Positions 1 to 11,896 of a stretch of 64,000 bases of DNA are shown here, piece after piece (the stretch's first letter is position 1; each line of letters begins with the position of its first letter). The stretch spans positions 21,257,172-21,321,171 of the forward strand of contig NC_081541.1 of NCBI RefSeq assembly GCF_901000735.1. Reading direction: 5' to 3'. A model generated the notes under the pieces. It was not told the origin of the DNA, made no database searches, and was given only the letters and a program-made list of their open reading frames with translations. The DNA comes from Corylus avellana (taxonomy: Eukaryota; Streptophyta; Magnoliopsida; Fagales; Betulaceae). Both the position numbers and the translations under genes were made by a program.

Positions 1-524
1 GCTTCATCTACAACCTTAGTTGAAGAATTTAGCCTCTCATGATTACACAAAACATAATTAAATGTATTGATAACATGAAAACTAAAAACTTACAATGGGA
101 AATTAAGTTCAGACCTCAAAACGACAAAAGTTCGAAGTTCGGGACTGAACAGCGCCCCCTTGGTGTGTTTACAATAAAAAAAAACAATATTTATATAGTT
201 AATTAGGGTTTAAGCGCTGCCAGGTTAAACGAGTGCGCTCGATCGCACTCGTGCATCAGGTCTCCGACGGCGCATTGCTTGGGAGCTACTAGCTTGATGT
301 TGGGCGTGAGTGCGTTCGATCGCAAGACATGTGCGCTCGAGCGCACTTCCAGAAATGGTCTTTCCTCAAATTCCTTGCATCTTTCACATTAAGACTGCAG
401 TTTTCCCTTAGCAACCTGTAAAACACTAAAACACCACAACTAACACAAAACATCAGACAATAATAAAGCTAAAGGTTTAACAAATCTAAATTAAGGGGCC
501 CAAATATGCAATATTTGGCACTCA
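1..524 (-). mobile_element. LTR fragment (LTR-A), Athila-like superfamily
   Basis: Read on the minus strand, this starts at position 524 with TGAGTGCCAAATATTG, the same start as the other LTRs in this region. It includes the shared block 'gcttcat..aac cttagttgaag' at 1-25. It carries a near-palindrome at 231-250 and a perfect 16-bp palindrome, GTGCGCTCGAGCGCAC, at 331-346. The rest lies outside the window. No polypurine tract follows at 525, so it is a solo or truncated LTR. Lineage is inferred from similarity to LTR-F, which has a tRNA-Asp primer site. Confidence 0.6.
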
Positions 525-1051
525 ACAACATGTTGATAGAAGCCCAAGTACTACATTAAGACTTTGCCCAAACGTTCTCTATGTAACACCCAGTGGAAAT
601 CAATTTACTAGTAATTGACTCCATAGTTCGCCTAGGGGCCTTATCCATCATAGAACAAGACTTAAGAATTGTAACCTCTCCAAAGCTAGAGAATACAACA
701 GAAGACTTTTAACCACAGGAATAAGAAAGCAATAACTAAATAGCACAATGTTAATAACCGGAGTAAAGATAAAACATCATAGCATAAATAGATCCTCAAA
801 TGTGCTGGTCAAAGACTAATTATCAAATATATTACAACCCAAGATAATTGTCTAAAAAGAAGATAACAAATCAACACCTAAGCTTAAGTAGTACTAGCAT
901 GATAACAATTTCTATCATCTCCGCCCGTGTGGTTCCTCCATCATCCCACATGGACTTGAGCCAAACCGAGTCCATGTCCTAAAAAATGACCCAAATCAGG
1001 TCATTGGCCACCACCAGCTGGCTATCTATATCCATCATCCTCGATGCTAGC
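525..1051. other. Unassigned AT-rich sequence between two LTRs
   Basis: No reading frame of note, no recognisable domain and no repeat unit seen. It is probably older retrotransposon-derived DNA. Its right edge is set by the terminal TG of LTR-B at 1052. Confidence 0.4.
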
Positions 1052-2465
1052 TGTTGTGCAAATTTTATTAACTTGCAAATGCCTGAATCGATTGTACTCA
1101 ATGGATTGCAAGTGCAAGGTCGATCCCACAAGGAATTGTATTCTTGAAAGCAATTTTAAATCTAAATTAATTAAACCCTAATCTAGTTCCAAATTTTTGA
1201 GAGATTTTTGTTTGAATGAAAAATCAAAAGCATAAGCAATTTAAAGTGATTGTAATCTAAGGACGAAGCACTAGGGTTTCGGAATTCGCACTCACAAATT
1301 CAAAGCAACCTAATTTCATGATCTATAATATTCCCCAAAGTTCTCACATATAAATCTTAGGTTTGTTTTACTATTGCTTCAAAGAATTAATCAAAATATC
1401 TCATGCATCCATTCATAACCCAAATCTCAAAAGAAATCCAATATTTAATCAAATCATTAACTCTATCCATAAATCACAAGAAAATATCCGATTTTTTTAT
1501 CAAAATATCAATTGTATCAAGAGAATAAATCACAGGGGAAATCCAACTTTTTACCAAAGAGAACGAAGCAATCAATTGTATTGAATAATCTTAAATCATC
1601 AAATGTGTCCATGAATCACAAAAGATATCCAAGAATTATTCGATCCAATTGATTAGAAGTAAAACAATAGGGCAATTAAACCATTAAATTGAGAAACATT
1701 ACATACATGAAACAAAGTTGCTAATCATAAGTGAGGCTTCATCTTCAACCTTAGTTGAAGGTTTAGCCTCTCATGTTATTGAAAGACAAAACAACATTAA
1801 TGAAATTCATAAAGTAAAATTGAGTACTTACAAATAAGAATCACAAAGTTGAGATCCAAAAGCTAGGAAACCCTTAAACTCTCTTATTTCTCCTTTGAAA
1901 TCTTGAAATTCGTAGCCTCCCCAAACTAATCTGATAATTCCATATTTATAGACCTAAAACTAGGGTTTTACAAGTTGAAATCGGATAAAATTCGTCCAGG
2001 TTTGTATCATTTTATTACAGGACAATTTTGGAGTAGTAAACTTCTGAATTAAGAAAATCCTATTTCACAATGAATTGTAGTATTTTGAGTTAGCTTTACA
2101 GTGTCGCTTGAATTAGCTCAATCCAACATTTGAAGGGAAAGTTATGGTTAAAATACTGAGACATGTGCAGAATTTGAATTTGAATCCAATCCGAAACTTT
2201 GTCCAATTTGAACTTTAATCATATCTAATCTTTAATCCGATTTAACCTTTTCTTGGATTTGGTTAAACTTAACCATATCATCTAGGCCTTCTCAAAGTAT
2301 GCTTTCTTCCAAACTTTGCATATTTCCCTTTAAAGCTGTAGTTTCTCTTCAACGACCTACTAAATACTAAAAACACAAAACTAACACAAAACATTAACTA
2401 ACAACACAGCTAAAGGATTAACTAATGTAAATAAAGGGGCCCAAATATACCATATTTGGCACTCA
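1052..2465 (-). mobile_element. LTR-B, 3' LTR of a minus-strand Athila-like element
   Basis: Plus-strand ends are TGTTGTGCAAATTTTATT at 1052 and ..GGCACTCA at 2465, so in element orientation it begins TGAGTGCC and ends ..GCACAACA. At 1414 bp it matches the size of the other LTRs (about 1.28-1.33 kb). The internal block 'gcttcatcttcaacc' (about 1736) and the end-proximal block around 1080-1140 (gcaagtgcaaggtcga) recur in LTR-C, -F and -G. It directly follows, in element orientation, a polypurine tract and a pol remnant, so it is the 3' LTR. Confidence 0.75.
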
Positions 2466-2466
2466 T

Positions 2467-2483
2467 AAAACACCCCCAAACTT
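2467..2483 (-). other. Polypurine tract of element B
   Basis: In element orientation this reads AAGTTTGGGGGTGTTTT immediately before the LTR start. It is the plus-strand primer for reverse transcription. The equivalent sequence before the LTR at 14105 is AAGTTTGTGGGTGTT. Confidence 0.65.
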
Positions 2484-3847
2484 ACATTTTGCTAGTCACT
2501 TAGCAAAATAAAACGAAAATTAAAATGAAAGCAAAAAAAAAAACATAATCCTCTTTTGTGGGAGAGACAATTGCATTAAGCATATGCAACAAGCCTTTTA
2601 AACTCCTAGGCATCCCTAATGGACGAGTGAAGTCTTGTGAGGGCTTAACAGGAATCATACCCACAAACATTGTAGCATTATGTTGTTAACAAGAAAGAAT
2701 TTTCACACAAACCATGGTTCTTATTCATAAGCAAGCTTAAAAAGACAAACAGCATCATCACAGTCAAAAGGAAATCCAAAATCAACTCACCCATAAATGG
2801 ACAATTGAGATCTCTTATGTTCTGAAAAGTGCAAAGTGTAATTGGTATACAATCATGAAGCTTTCTGCTTAAACTCAAGACAAGTTCTATAAAATTTGTG
2901 AGAATCCCTAACATATGAAACAACCAATGCAAGATATGCATTTATTTTATTTTATTTTTTTACAGGCTCTGCAATGTCTAACTCCCTTAAGCTTTCTAAT
3001 TGACCCATGTAACAAGTGTTAAGCCAATGACTCCCAAGCTAGATGGCTTTAGGGCACTAGATGTAGAACATCCCTAAAGGCTTATTAACTTAAGTCAAAA
3101 AGATTACGAAGCCAAACCAGCCATATCTTAAATCAACACTGAATTTCATACCTTTGACGCAAACAGTCAATGCTTAATGAGGCAAGAGGTCCGGTTACTC
3201 AGTAGAAAACTCAGCATGAACTTTCTTTTCTTTTTCCTTCTTTTTCTTTTATTTATTCATTTTTATATCTTGCAAGCCAATGGTTATTCATCAATAGGTC
3301 ATCCAACAAATCTCAAAGAGAACAAGCTTCAGCTCAAACATGATACCTCACAGAAAACATGCTAATGTGCTCATAAAAATTTATCTCAAATCAAGTGAAA
3401 TCTCTTTTACCTAAAAATAAGTCAAAGGACTCAGACTCCTAATGACATAATGATGTGTTCAACCCTTTAAGCAAGCTAATGAAATGCAAATCACAGTTAT
3501 AGTTTAACTCAAACTTGACAACAATATAGCACAATTTTTTTATTTTTTTTTCAAATTTTTAACACAAAATGACAAATAAGAATAAAAATAAACAGACAAA
3601 GTGTTTTTCCATACCCTCAAACTTGAATTACACATTGGCCTCAATGTGTAGTATAGAAATACATTACCAAGAGGTGTGGGGAACCAGAGTGAGCAAAGAG
3701 ACGACCCCCAAACTTACTTGTGTACACACCCGTCCTGAAAAACACAAAAATAAAACAAAAACATATAACTAAAAATAATGGGAAAGAGGAGTGCCTCCCA
3801 TAAGCGTTAAGTTTACAATCTTCAGCCAGACTTTTCACCGCCGATGA
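2484..3847 (-). mobile_element. 3' non-coding tail of element B
   Basis: Long AT-rich segment between the pol stop and the polypurine tract. Blocks such as 'aatgaggcaa.aggtccggttactcagt' (about 3177-3205) and 'cataccc.caaacttgaat.acacattg' (about 3610-3640) recur at 6379-6410 and 6757-6785, and part again near 10100, so this is a family-specific tail and not host sequence. No credible protein. Confidence 0.6.
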
Positions 3848-5080
3848 TTAAGTAGACGATGTAGGATCTTCCAAAGGCAATTCTTCAATCTCTGGAATCT
3901 TCAGTTCCAAGAATGGCTTCAACCGTTGACCATTTACCTTGAGAGTACTTCCATTCTTAGGATCCTCGATCTCGATGACTCCATGAGTAGAAACTGCTTG
4001 CACTATGAATGGACTATCCACCCGGATTTGAGCTTCCCTTGAAACAGATGCAGACGTGAGTTGTAATGCAGAACTTTCTGACCAACATCAAATGATCTTC
4101 TCAAAATGTTTTGGTTAGAGTCTTCTTCATCTGAGCTTTGTACCGCTTGGAATAGTCGTAGGCGTCATTCCTTAATTCTTCTAATTCATCTAGCTGTAGC
4201 TTCCTATGATCGCCAGCTTTGGTGAGACTGAAATTCAGCTGCTTGATAGCCCAATAAGCCCATTGCTACAATTCCACAGAAAGGTGGCAAGCCTTGCCAT
4301 ACACGAGTCGGTAGGGAGACATGCCAATTGGAGTCTTGAATGCAGTCTTGTATGCCCACAAAGTGTCATTGAGTCGAATAAACCAATCTTTACTTGTCGG
4401 GTTCACAGTCTTCTCTAATATCCTCTTGATTTCTCGGTTGGATATTTCAACTTGCCCACTTGTCTAAGGATGGTAAGGAGTTGCAACTTTATGAGTGATG
4501 CCATATTTCTTCATGAGTTGCTCAAAATATCGGTTGTAGAAATGCTTCCCCCCATCGCTGATGATGGCACGTGGTGTCCCAAAACGTGTGAACACATTTT
4601 CCTTCAAAAATTGCAGCACGACTTTGTAATCTTTAGTCTTGCATGCAATGGCCTCCACCTACTTGGAAACATAATCCATTGCCATAAGGATGAAAATGTA
4701 CCCATAAGAATTAGGGAAGGGCCCCATGAAATCAATGCCCCAGACATCAAATAGTTCCACAATAAGGATCGGGTTCAGCAGCATCATATTCCTTCTTCCA
4801 ATACTCCCAAACTTCTGACATCTATCACATGTTGAACAGTAGGCATGGGCATCACAAAAAATGGAAGGCCAAAAGAATCCACCTTCAAGAATCTTCGCCG
4901 CGGTCTTTTAGAACTAAAGTGGCCTCCACATGCATGATCATGGTACAAAGAGAGGACATTTTTCTGGTCACTTTCAGGAATGCATCTCCTTATAATCTGA
5001 TCTAGGCAATATTTGAATAGGTAAGGATCATCCCAAAAGAAGTACTTCGCTCTAGCCAAGAATTTTGATCTGTCTTGCCT
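3848..5080 (-). pseudogene. Integrase part of Ty3/gypsy (Athila-like) polyprotein, degenerate
   Basis: Minus-strand frames give, in order, a zinc-binding H2C2-type segment (5059 to about 4790; 'WDDPYLFKYCLDQIIRRC', 'HACGGHF'), the integrase core (4658-4464; 'RFGTPRAIISDGGKHF', 'THKVATPYHP') and a C-terminal region ('LDELEELRNDAYDYSKRYK', then 'KVNGQRLKPFLE') ending with a stop at 3848. These are hallmarks of gypsy integrase, which inserts element cDNA into chromosomes. The segments lie in different frames with stops between them, and reverse transcriptase and RNase H are absent. The remnant is cut near 5080-5130, where a plus-strand LTR begins. It is non-functional. Confidence 0.8.
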
Positions 5081-5132
5081 GGTCTAGTGTGATGGCATCT
5101 GGGTGGTGATGAGGTAGTTCACCACCTCATGA

Positions 5133-6328
5133 AAAGACCTAGATGATGTGGTTAAGTTTTACCCAATCAAGGAAATGATTAAATCGAAATTTCTCTAATT
5201 GGTGTCAAAATCGGATTGGATTCAAATTCAAATTCTAAACACGTCTTAGTATTTTAACCACAACGTTCTGCTCAAATATTGGATTGAGGTGAAATTATTG
5301 GCATTGGAAAGATAACTCAAAATACTACAATTTATTGTGAAATAGGATTTTCCTAATTCGGATGTTTACTATGCCAAAATTGTCTTGCAATAAAAGAACA
5401 CAAATTTGGACGAATCCTATTCCGATTTCAGACTTCTATTTGGACTAGGAGACAGACCTCCGAATTATCTAGGTTTACTAGGCCTTCTAGGACTTTCCTA
5501 AGCCTATAAATAGACCTCTTTGCATTCAAAAAAAGATATACAATTCCAGAGAACAAAATTCCACAGTTTTTCTCTTTAGTTTAGTTTAGGTTTAGATTTA
5601 GGTTTTATTTTTATGTGGAGCTAAATTCCCAACTAAGGTTGGGGATGAAGCCTTACCGATGAAGAACAACATCACTTTTATGTAAGTCTTTATTTTTCCT
5701 ATTTTATTGGGTTTTATATTTCAATTGTTTTACTTATTTTCCATTGTGTTGAATGATTCTTGGATATCTTTTGTGATTCAATGATACACTTGTTGATTTG
5801 AGATAATTTCACATAATTGATTACTTGATTTTATTTGCCTAAAAATTGGATATCCCTTGTGATTTGTTCTACGGATACATTTGGTGTTTCAAATAAATTG
5901 GATACCTTTTATGATTTACGGATATATCTGATGATTTATATTGGATTCCTTTTGTGATTTGTGCAATGAATGGATGCATGGGATGCTTTTAATTAATTGT
6001 TGAAGCATAGTAAAACATATCTAAGATTTTATTTGTGAGAACTTCAGATTAATATTGATGAACATTGGGTACGTTGTTGTGATTCGGTGATTATGGATTC
6101 TCAAACATTAGTATTTATCTTTTGTTTTATTTTATTTTGTTTATGTTTATGTTTTTATTTTCAAAAACCCCAAAATTAAATCTATGTTGGAACTAGGTTA
6201 GGATTTAATTAATTTAGATTTAAAATTGCTTTCAAGAACACAATTCCTTGTGGGATCGACCTTGCACTTGCAATCCATTTACTACAATCGATTCATGCAC
6301 TTGCGAGTTAATATAAATTGACACAACA
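5133..6328 (+). mobile_element. LTR-C, plus-strand LTR truncated at its 5' end
   Basis: Starts in mid-LTR at 'aagacctagatgatgtgg', a block found about 190 bp inside the intact LTR at 12780-14105, and runs to ..GACACAACA at 6328. It contains the block 'cttgcacttgcaatcc' typical of the LTR 3' end. No primer-binding site follows at 6329, so it is a 3' or solo LTR. A TATA-like stretch 'cctataaatagacc' at about 5504 could be the element's promoter. Confidence 0.7.
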
Positions 6329-7324
6329 TTATCAATCAAACCAAACTTCCAAACTTTAGACACGAATACTCACTTCTTAATGAGGCAACGGGTCCGGTTA
6401 CTCAGTGAAAAGCTTAAAGTGATCAATATTATTCTTTTTTTCTTTTTTCTTTTTTTTAATTATCATGCCAAAGTTATTCATCCAACAAGTCACCCAACTA
6501 TATTTAAGACATTTGTAACAAACATAATTGATTTCATATTTCATACCTCACATACTATATGCTAGTGTGCTTGTGATAATCAAATTGAAACAAGTAGCAT
6601 CTTATGTTGCCACAAGTAACAAGACTCAAATTTCCTAGTCAAGTGATCATGTGTTCGTAACTTTAAGCCCACCAATGAAATTCAAATCACAATCAAAGCA
6701 CAACCTCATACTTAAGAATAACATAACAAAAATATTGGACAGTGCTTTGTTCTTCCATACCCCCAAACTTGAATCACACATTGTCCCCAATGTGTATATA
6801 GAATTGATAACAAGAGCAAGACCATAGGAATACCTGAATGAGCAGATGTAGGGCATATCATACCCCCAAACTTGCATGCAAAAACACATGTCCTGAAAAA
6901 GAAAGTGATACTCCTACCAAGAAACAATCAAATGCACGCGTTGTTATCAAAATATAATCAAACTATAAAAATGGAACAACAATGGAGAAGATAAAACCTA
7001 GAAGGAGATCGTGTACCCTGGCCTGATGGAGGACTCAAGCACATAGGGCCGACGCTCGAACCTATGAAGTTGACTCACTTAGTCAAAATATATGGGATCC
7101 GCCAAGCCAACGGAATCCACATCCTTGATGTGCTCAGTACTCTCTGACCCTTAAATTTAAATTTGAAGCACCAATGTTTTCTTCTCTTGGACTAAAGAGA
7201 ATAAATTTTACCTAAAGAAATGTAATTCATAATATCAGCAAATCAAGGCAGATCACTCTTTATATTCTCAAATAGTATCTCATCCAGAAGGGAATCATGA
7301 ACTAGAATAAAATAAGGAGAATAC
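6329..7324 (-). mobile_element. 3' tail of element D
   Basis: Homologous to the tail of element B (shared 'aatgaggcaacgggtccggttactcagt' region near 6379) and to 9910-10130. It lies downstream, in minus orientation, of the D coding remnant. Its own 3' LTR is missing, because it abuts LTR-C in the opposite orientation at 6328. Only short spurious frames. Confidence 0.55.
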
Positions 7325-8450
7325 TTAGGAAATTTTTTTACCTCGGTGAAATTTTTCTAGCTCGGTGGTCTCTTTTTGCTCTTCCAGACTACTCTCCTGG
7401 CATCTTAGTAAGTCATAAGCAATAATAACTAGGAGCCTGTCATCTGTCCCTAAAGATGAAGGTTGTGGATTATCTGGAATAGGGGCTCGGGGCTCATATG
7501 GCATCTCGAGAATATGAGTGGATGATGAAGGAGTCTCAGTATTTACTTCCTCGCCTTTTCCCCGATATAAATCCTGTGGGGCCTCAATTTGCTCCTCCTT
7601 CCTCTCTTCCACGTGATTCTCGACCACTACTCCACTCCTCAGAGTGGTGATAGCTTGCTCATGATAAGAAGCACTCTCATCCACCATGTGGTGTCCCTTA
7701 GGGTTGGCCACCGGCTGACTTGGAAGCTCTTCGTCTTCTCTATTAAGGATATCAGTTATTTGTTCTAGTTGAGCATTTATCTTGGCTAGGGATTGATCAT
7801 TGGCCTCCACTCTGCTGAGAACAGCTAACACATTTTCTTCAAAGTCAAAACTCTTCGAAGGAGGCGGCTCGGCCCGGTATTGTTGTTGTGGAGGCCAGTA
7901 AATGGAAGACGACTCCTCTTCGTGTTATTGTTGTGGAGGCTAGAAGATGGGAGGTGGCTCCTGTTGGTAATTTTCTATCTTGGCGATAAATTGAGAGTAA
8001 CGGTGCAGCAGTTGATCATTGGCCTCTAGTTTGTTGAGGGCAGCTAACACCTTCTCGAACATTTTCTCATGATTAGCTACCATCTTCTCTACATAGTCAT
8101 AATTCCTCAGAGGAGGTGGCTATACCTGATATTGCTATTGTGGAGCTGATTGATATTGAGAAGAATAGGATTGATCATTGAACTGCGAATATGCCTGATG
8201 GTGCAATTCATGAAATTGTGGAGCATAATTTCCAGGAGCTTGAACTTGCCACAAGAGATTAGACTGGTTGCTCCATGTCGGGTTATAAGAATCAAAATAA
8301 AGGTCATTCCTCGGTCAAGAGGACGGTGTGTTCATATGCTCATTAGAATAGTTAGAAAATTGTCCAGTGGTAGGACAATCTCTAACATGGTGATAAGACT
8401 ATAGCAATATGAACATGGTCCATAGAGTGTTGAAATGCCTCCCCACATGA
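7325..8450 (-). pseudogene. Capsid-less gag remnant of element D (zinc knuckle plus acidic region)
   Basis: The longest open part is 168 residues (7831-7325) with 'QLEQITDILN', 'ELPSQPVANPKGHHM' and 'ITTLRSG', a Pro/Glu-rich gag C-terminal segment as in Athila-like elements. Further 5' in element orientation, around 8450-8390, lies a frameshifted version of the CCHC knuckle seen intact in element G (15469-15654): 'MWGGI' and 'GPCSYC' are readable before the frame is lost. Between them Gln/Pro-rich repeats ('ttgttgtggaggccag') are broken by stops. Normally a capsid domain precedes the knuckle. Here the leader and primer site come directly before it. Non-functional. Confidence 0.6.
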
Positions 8451-8724
8451 ACTAAACTAACAAAAATAAATAAAAACAACAAAAATAAATAAATAAATAA
8501 ATAAATAAAAACTCACAAACGGCCTGCATGTGTGTTGAAAATTCAGGGCTCGAACTAGGCAAGCTCCCTATGTGCGCTCGATCGCACTGTAGGGTGCGCT
8601 TGAGCGCACTGTCGATAGGGGAGGGATGCAGGGGTGTTGAGTCCCCTGGGCAACTACGGACCTGAACGGAAAAAAGAGAAAAAAACCAACAACAACAAAA
8701 ACTAACAAAAAGAAAAAGAAACAG

Positions 8725-8755
<31 letters not shown>

Positions 8756-8814
8756 CAGAAAAGAATTAAGTTAAATTTAATCATTAAAACTTAACAACGC
8801 AACCGTTAAGCAGT
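8451..8814 (-). mobile_element. Leader of element D with palindromic motifs
   Basis: Untranslated leader between primer site and knuckle. It contains GTGCGCTCGATCGCAC at 8572-8587 and GTGCGCTTGAGCGCAC at 8594-8609, back-to-back near-palindromes also found in other leaders and LTRs of this window. A long A-run lies near 8731-8755. No gene. Confidence 0.55.
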
Positions 8815-8831
8815 CCCCAGCAACGATGCCA
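8815..8831 (-). other. Primer-binding site of element D (tRNA-Asp, decayed)
   Basis: The plus strand reads CCCCAGCAACGATGCCA. The 3' end of plant tRNA-Asp is CCCCGGCAACGGCGCCA, so there are three differences, all C/T- or G/A-type transitions. This marks where minus-strand synthesis would have begun. The LTR expected just above it is missing. A gag fragment is fused there instead. Confidence 0.6.
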
Positions 8832-8839
8832 AAAATTGA

Positions 8840-9690
8840 TGCGTAGGACAAGAACAAAATGAACAAGGGTCATACTGTGTGGTCGTGTAAGGAAAGTTAG
8901 TAGGAACAAAACCAGCAACCATCATTTGTCCTAATTTTCGAGCTATAGCATCCACAACTTCGGTAGCTACATCCGAGGAATTTCCTAGTTCAAAAAGACT
9001 TTCAGTGTTTGGTGCTTTAGGTGCAGGTTCCCTTCTAATTGAAGCATGATGCACATAATTGTCACTAAGGTTCTTAAAAAGAGTCCATGCTTTCTCCTCA
9101 CTCTTCATCATAAAGGTCCCGCTACAGGAGGCATCAACCATTTGTCTATGAGGCTCGGTTAAGCCATCATAGATGTATTGCACTAGCTGCCATTTTGGGA
9201 CTGCGTGATGCAGGCACTTCCAAAGAAGGTCATTTAATATCTCCCAAGTCTCATAAAATTGTTCCCCAACATATTGGGAGAAACCTAGGGTGGCTCTCCT
9301 ATAGTCATTTGTCTTCCCCATTGGGAAGTACTTCTTTAAGAACTCTTGTTGCATTTGAGCCCAAGAAGTGATGATGTTGGGTCCTAAGGAATTGAACCAA
9401 TGCTTGGCTCGTTCCTTAAGTGAGAAAGGGAAGAGATGCATCTTTAAGGCATCTTCAGAGAAGCCATTCAACTCGATGGTGGATCAGACTTCGAGAAACT
9501 TCTCGAGGTGCTTGTAAGGGTCAGGGTTCTCAAGTCCAAGAAAACATGGTAGCGTTTGAATAGTGCTGGACTTGATTTCATAATGAGCTGCCATAACATC
9601 TGGCAGTCGAAGGCATGAGGAAAGAGTGTAAGTGGTTGGGAGATAGTGATCTCTTAGAGCCACGGGGGTTCTCCATCTCCAGCCATGGTC
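8840..9690 (-). pseudogene. Gag (capsid) fragment of an Athila-like element
   Basis: A 221-residue minus-strand frame (9471-8806) holds the retrotransposon gag signature: 'MHLFPFSLKERAKHWFNSL' followed by 'ITSWAQMQQEFLKKYFP' and 'FYETWEILNDLL' (Retrotrans_gag family). The start region, up to 'MAGDGEPPWL' near 9690, is in another frame with stops. The frame runs off its homology at about 8838, where the last residues (FLASLLG) are read from the primer site of element D, so the C-terminal knuckle is lost. Gag forms the particle in which reverse transcription occurs. This copy is broken. Confidence 0.75.
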
Positions 9691-10131
9691 TTAGTGGGAC
9701 ACTCTCTTAGCAAATTAAATTTCCTTTCGCACCTAAATTGTCTAAGAGTGTGTTCAATGTCAATGTCACAAGAGATTAAAGGCAATGATAAAGAATGATG
9801 ACCCAACATAAACTTATAGAAACAAAAAAATAAATAAATGCTCAGAAACGACCCTGAGATTGTAGCATTGGAGTGCTGGAAATTCAAAGCTGGAATCGGG
9901 CAAGCAGCCGTTGGTGCACTTAAATTCTAATTTGTATCTCATGTTGCCAAAGAAAGTAACAAAATTCTAAATCCCCTAGTCAAGTGATCATGTGGTCATC
10001 ATGTTAAACTCACCAATGAAATACAAATCAGAATTTAAAATCAACTGCATGCTCAAGAATAACATAGCAAGAATATGGGACAGTGTTTTATTGTTCCATA
10101 CCCTCAAACTTGAATCACACATTGTCCCTGA
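9691..10131 (-). mobile_element. Leader and tail debris, including a second copy of the D/B tail
   Basis: 9910-10131 matches 6600-6785 ('cctagtcaagtgatcatgtg' and 'caaacttgaatcacacattgtccc' blocks), a direct repeat of the family tail. It is cut by LTR-F at 10132. 9691-9909 probably represents the leader upstream of the gag fragment. No gene. Confidence 0.5.
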
Positions 10132-11415
10132 TGTGTGCCAAATATTGTATATTCGGACCCCTTGATATACATTTGCTAATCCTTTTGTTGTGTTATAATC
10201 TAATGTTCTGGGTTAGTTATGTGTTTTTAGTATTTTGTAGGTTGCTATGGGAAAACTAGGGGTTTTATGTGAAAGTTCCATACTTTGGAGAAAAGCTGTC
10301 AACGGACGTGGGATCGGCTGCAAGTCTCTACACTCGAGCGCATCTACGCTCGAGCCCAGCACAGGCGCGATAGAGCATAGCCATGCCCAAATCAAGACCC
10401 AACGCGTCAGCCCGTCGGCGCGACAAGAGGAATCTGTAGGCTCAAGTGCAATTGAGTGCACTTGTCTAACTTGGCACCCTTTTTTACCTTAATTCCTTTA
10501 TAAAACCTAGTTTTTAAGCCTATAAATAGAAGAATATCTTATTAGTTTAGCGAGGCTGCGACTTATGAAATTCCAAAGGAGAAAGATGAGAGATTTAGGG
10601 TTTCCTAGCTTTTGGATCTCAAGTTTATGATTTCATACTTGTAAGTACTCAATTTTTCTTATGAATTCCATTAATCTTGTTTTGTCTTTCAATACCATGA
10701 GAGGCTAAACCCTCAACCAAGATTGAGGATGAAGCCTCACTTATGATTAGCAACGTTGTTTCATGTATGTATTATTTTCCAATTTAATGATTTGATTTCC
10801 GTATTGTTTTACTTCAAATCAATTGTGTTGAATGATTCTTGGACATCTTTTGTGATTCAAGGATACACTTGATGATTTCAGATAATTCAATACAATTGAT
10901 AGCTTGATTTTCTTTGTTAAAAATTGGATTTTCCTTGTGATTTATTCGCTGGATACAATTGATGTTTTGATAAATATTAGATATCTTCTTGTGATTTACG
11001 GATACAGTTGATGATTTAATTGAAATTGGATTTCTTTCCTGATTTGGGTAATGAATGGATACATGGAATGTGTTGAGTAATTCTTTGAAGCAAAATTAAA
11101 ACATACCTAAGATTTATTTTTGAGAACTTTGGGAAATATTATAGATCATGGAACTATGTTGCTATGAATTTGTGAGTGTGGATTCCAAAACCCTAGTGCT
11201 TCGTTAATAAATTACTTTCACTTTAATGTGTTCATGCTTTTGATTTTTAATTCACACAACAATCTCTCAAATTTTGGAACTAGGTTAGGGTTTAATTGAT
11301 TTAAATTTAAATTTACTTTCAAGAATCCAATTCCCTGTGGCATCGACCTCGCACTTGCAAACCCTTTTTCTACAAATGATTTGTGCACTTGTGAGTATTT
11401 TAATTTGACACAACA
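10132..11415 (+). mobile_element. LTR-F, intact 5' LTR of a plus-strand element
   Basis: Begins TGTGTGCCAAATATTG and ends GACACAACA, 1284 bp. It is followed 6 bp later by a perfect tRNA-Asp primer site, so it is a 5' LTR. It contains a TATA-like 'cctataaatagaag' near 10519 and CTCGAGCGCA motifs near 10333 and 10350. The matching 3' LTR is not visible in the window, because the element is interrupted in gag at 12780. Confidence 0.8.
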
Positions 11416-11421
11416 AATTTT

Positions 11422-11439
11422 TGGCGCCGTTGCCGGGGA
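11422..11439 (+). other. Primer-binding site of element F (tRNA-Asp)
   Basis: TGGCGCCGTTGCCGGGGA is an exact complement of the 3' end of plant tRNA-Asp including CCA. This primer choice is typical of the Athila branch of plant Ty3/gypsy elements and is the main evidence for the lineage call. Confidence 0.88.
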
Positions 11440-11896
11440 ATTATTTTATTTTTGAAACCAATTTATTTCTAAATTATTTTAATCTTTCTATTAGTTATAA
11501 TTAGGATTTTATTTTTCTGCAATTTTTGTTCTTGTTTCTAATAAAAAAAAAATTTAAAAAAAAAAAGAGAAAAGAATTTTACCGTTGTTGTCTGTTTTAC
11601 AGTTTTGGGAACGCATCCACCAACGCAAGTGCGATCGAGCACAACCCTGATACGCTCGAGCGCACTCGCGGCCAAGACAGCAGAAGCAGTTGAGTCATGC
11701 ATGCCTGCACACGATCATCAGCTCGAGAGCACTTACGAATCAACGCACCTACGCTCGATGCCACCCTGCTTGCGCTTAAATGCACCTATGCAAGGGGCAC
11801 CCCTGGGGCAGATTCATAGCTGAATTTTTCTTTCTTTTTCAATTTTTCAGTTTATTTATTTTTGTCTTTTATTTTTAGTTTTTAATTGCTATTTGA
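11440..11896 (+). mobile_element. Leader of element F
   Basis: Untranslated region between primer site and gag. It contains CpG-rich palindromic motifs (ACGCTCGAGCGCACT at about 11652-11666) in an otherwise AT-rich stretch with an A-run near 11540-11570. The overlapping short frames here are by-products of the GC-rich motif. Confidence 0.5.

Noticed and set aside
10213..10492. Pair of overlapping frames on both strands in LTR-F
   Set aside because: They lie over the CpG-rich palindromic motif of the LTR and are mutual antisense shadows.
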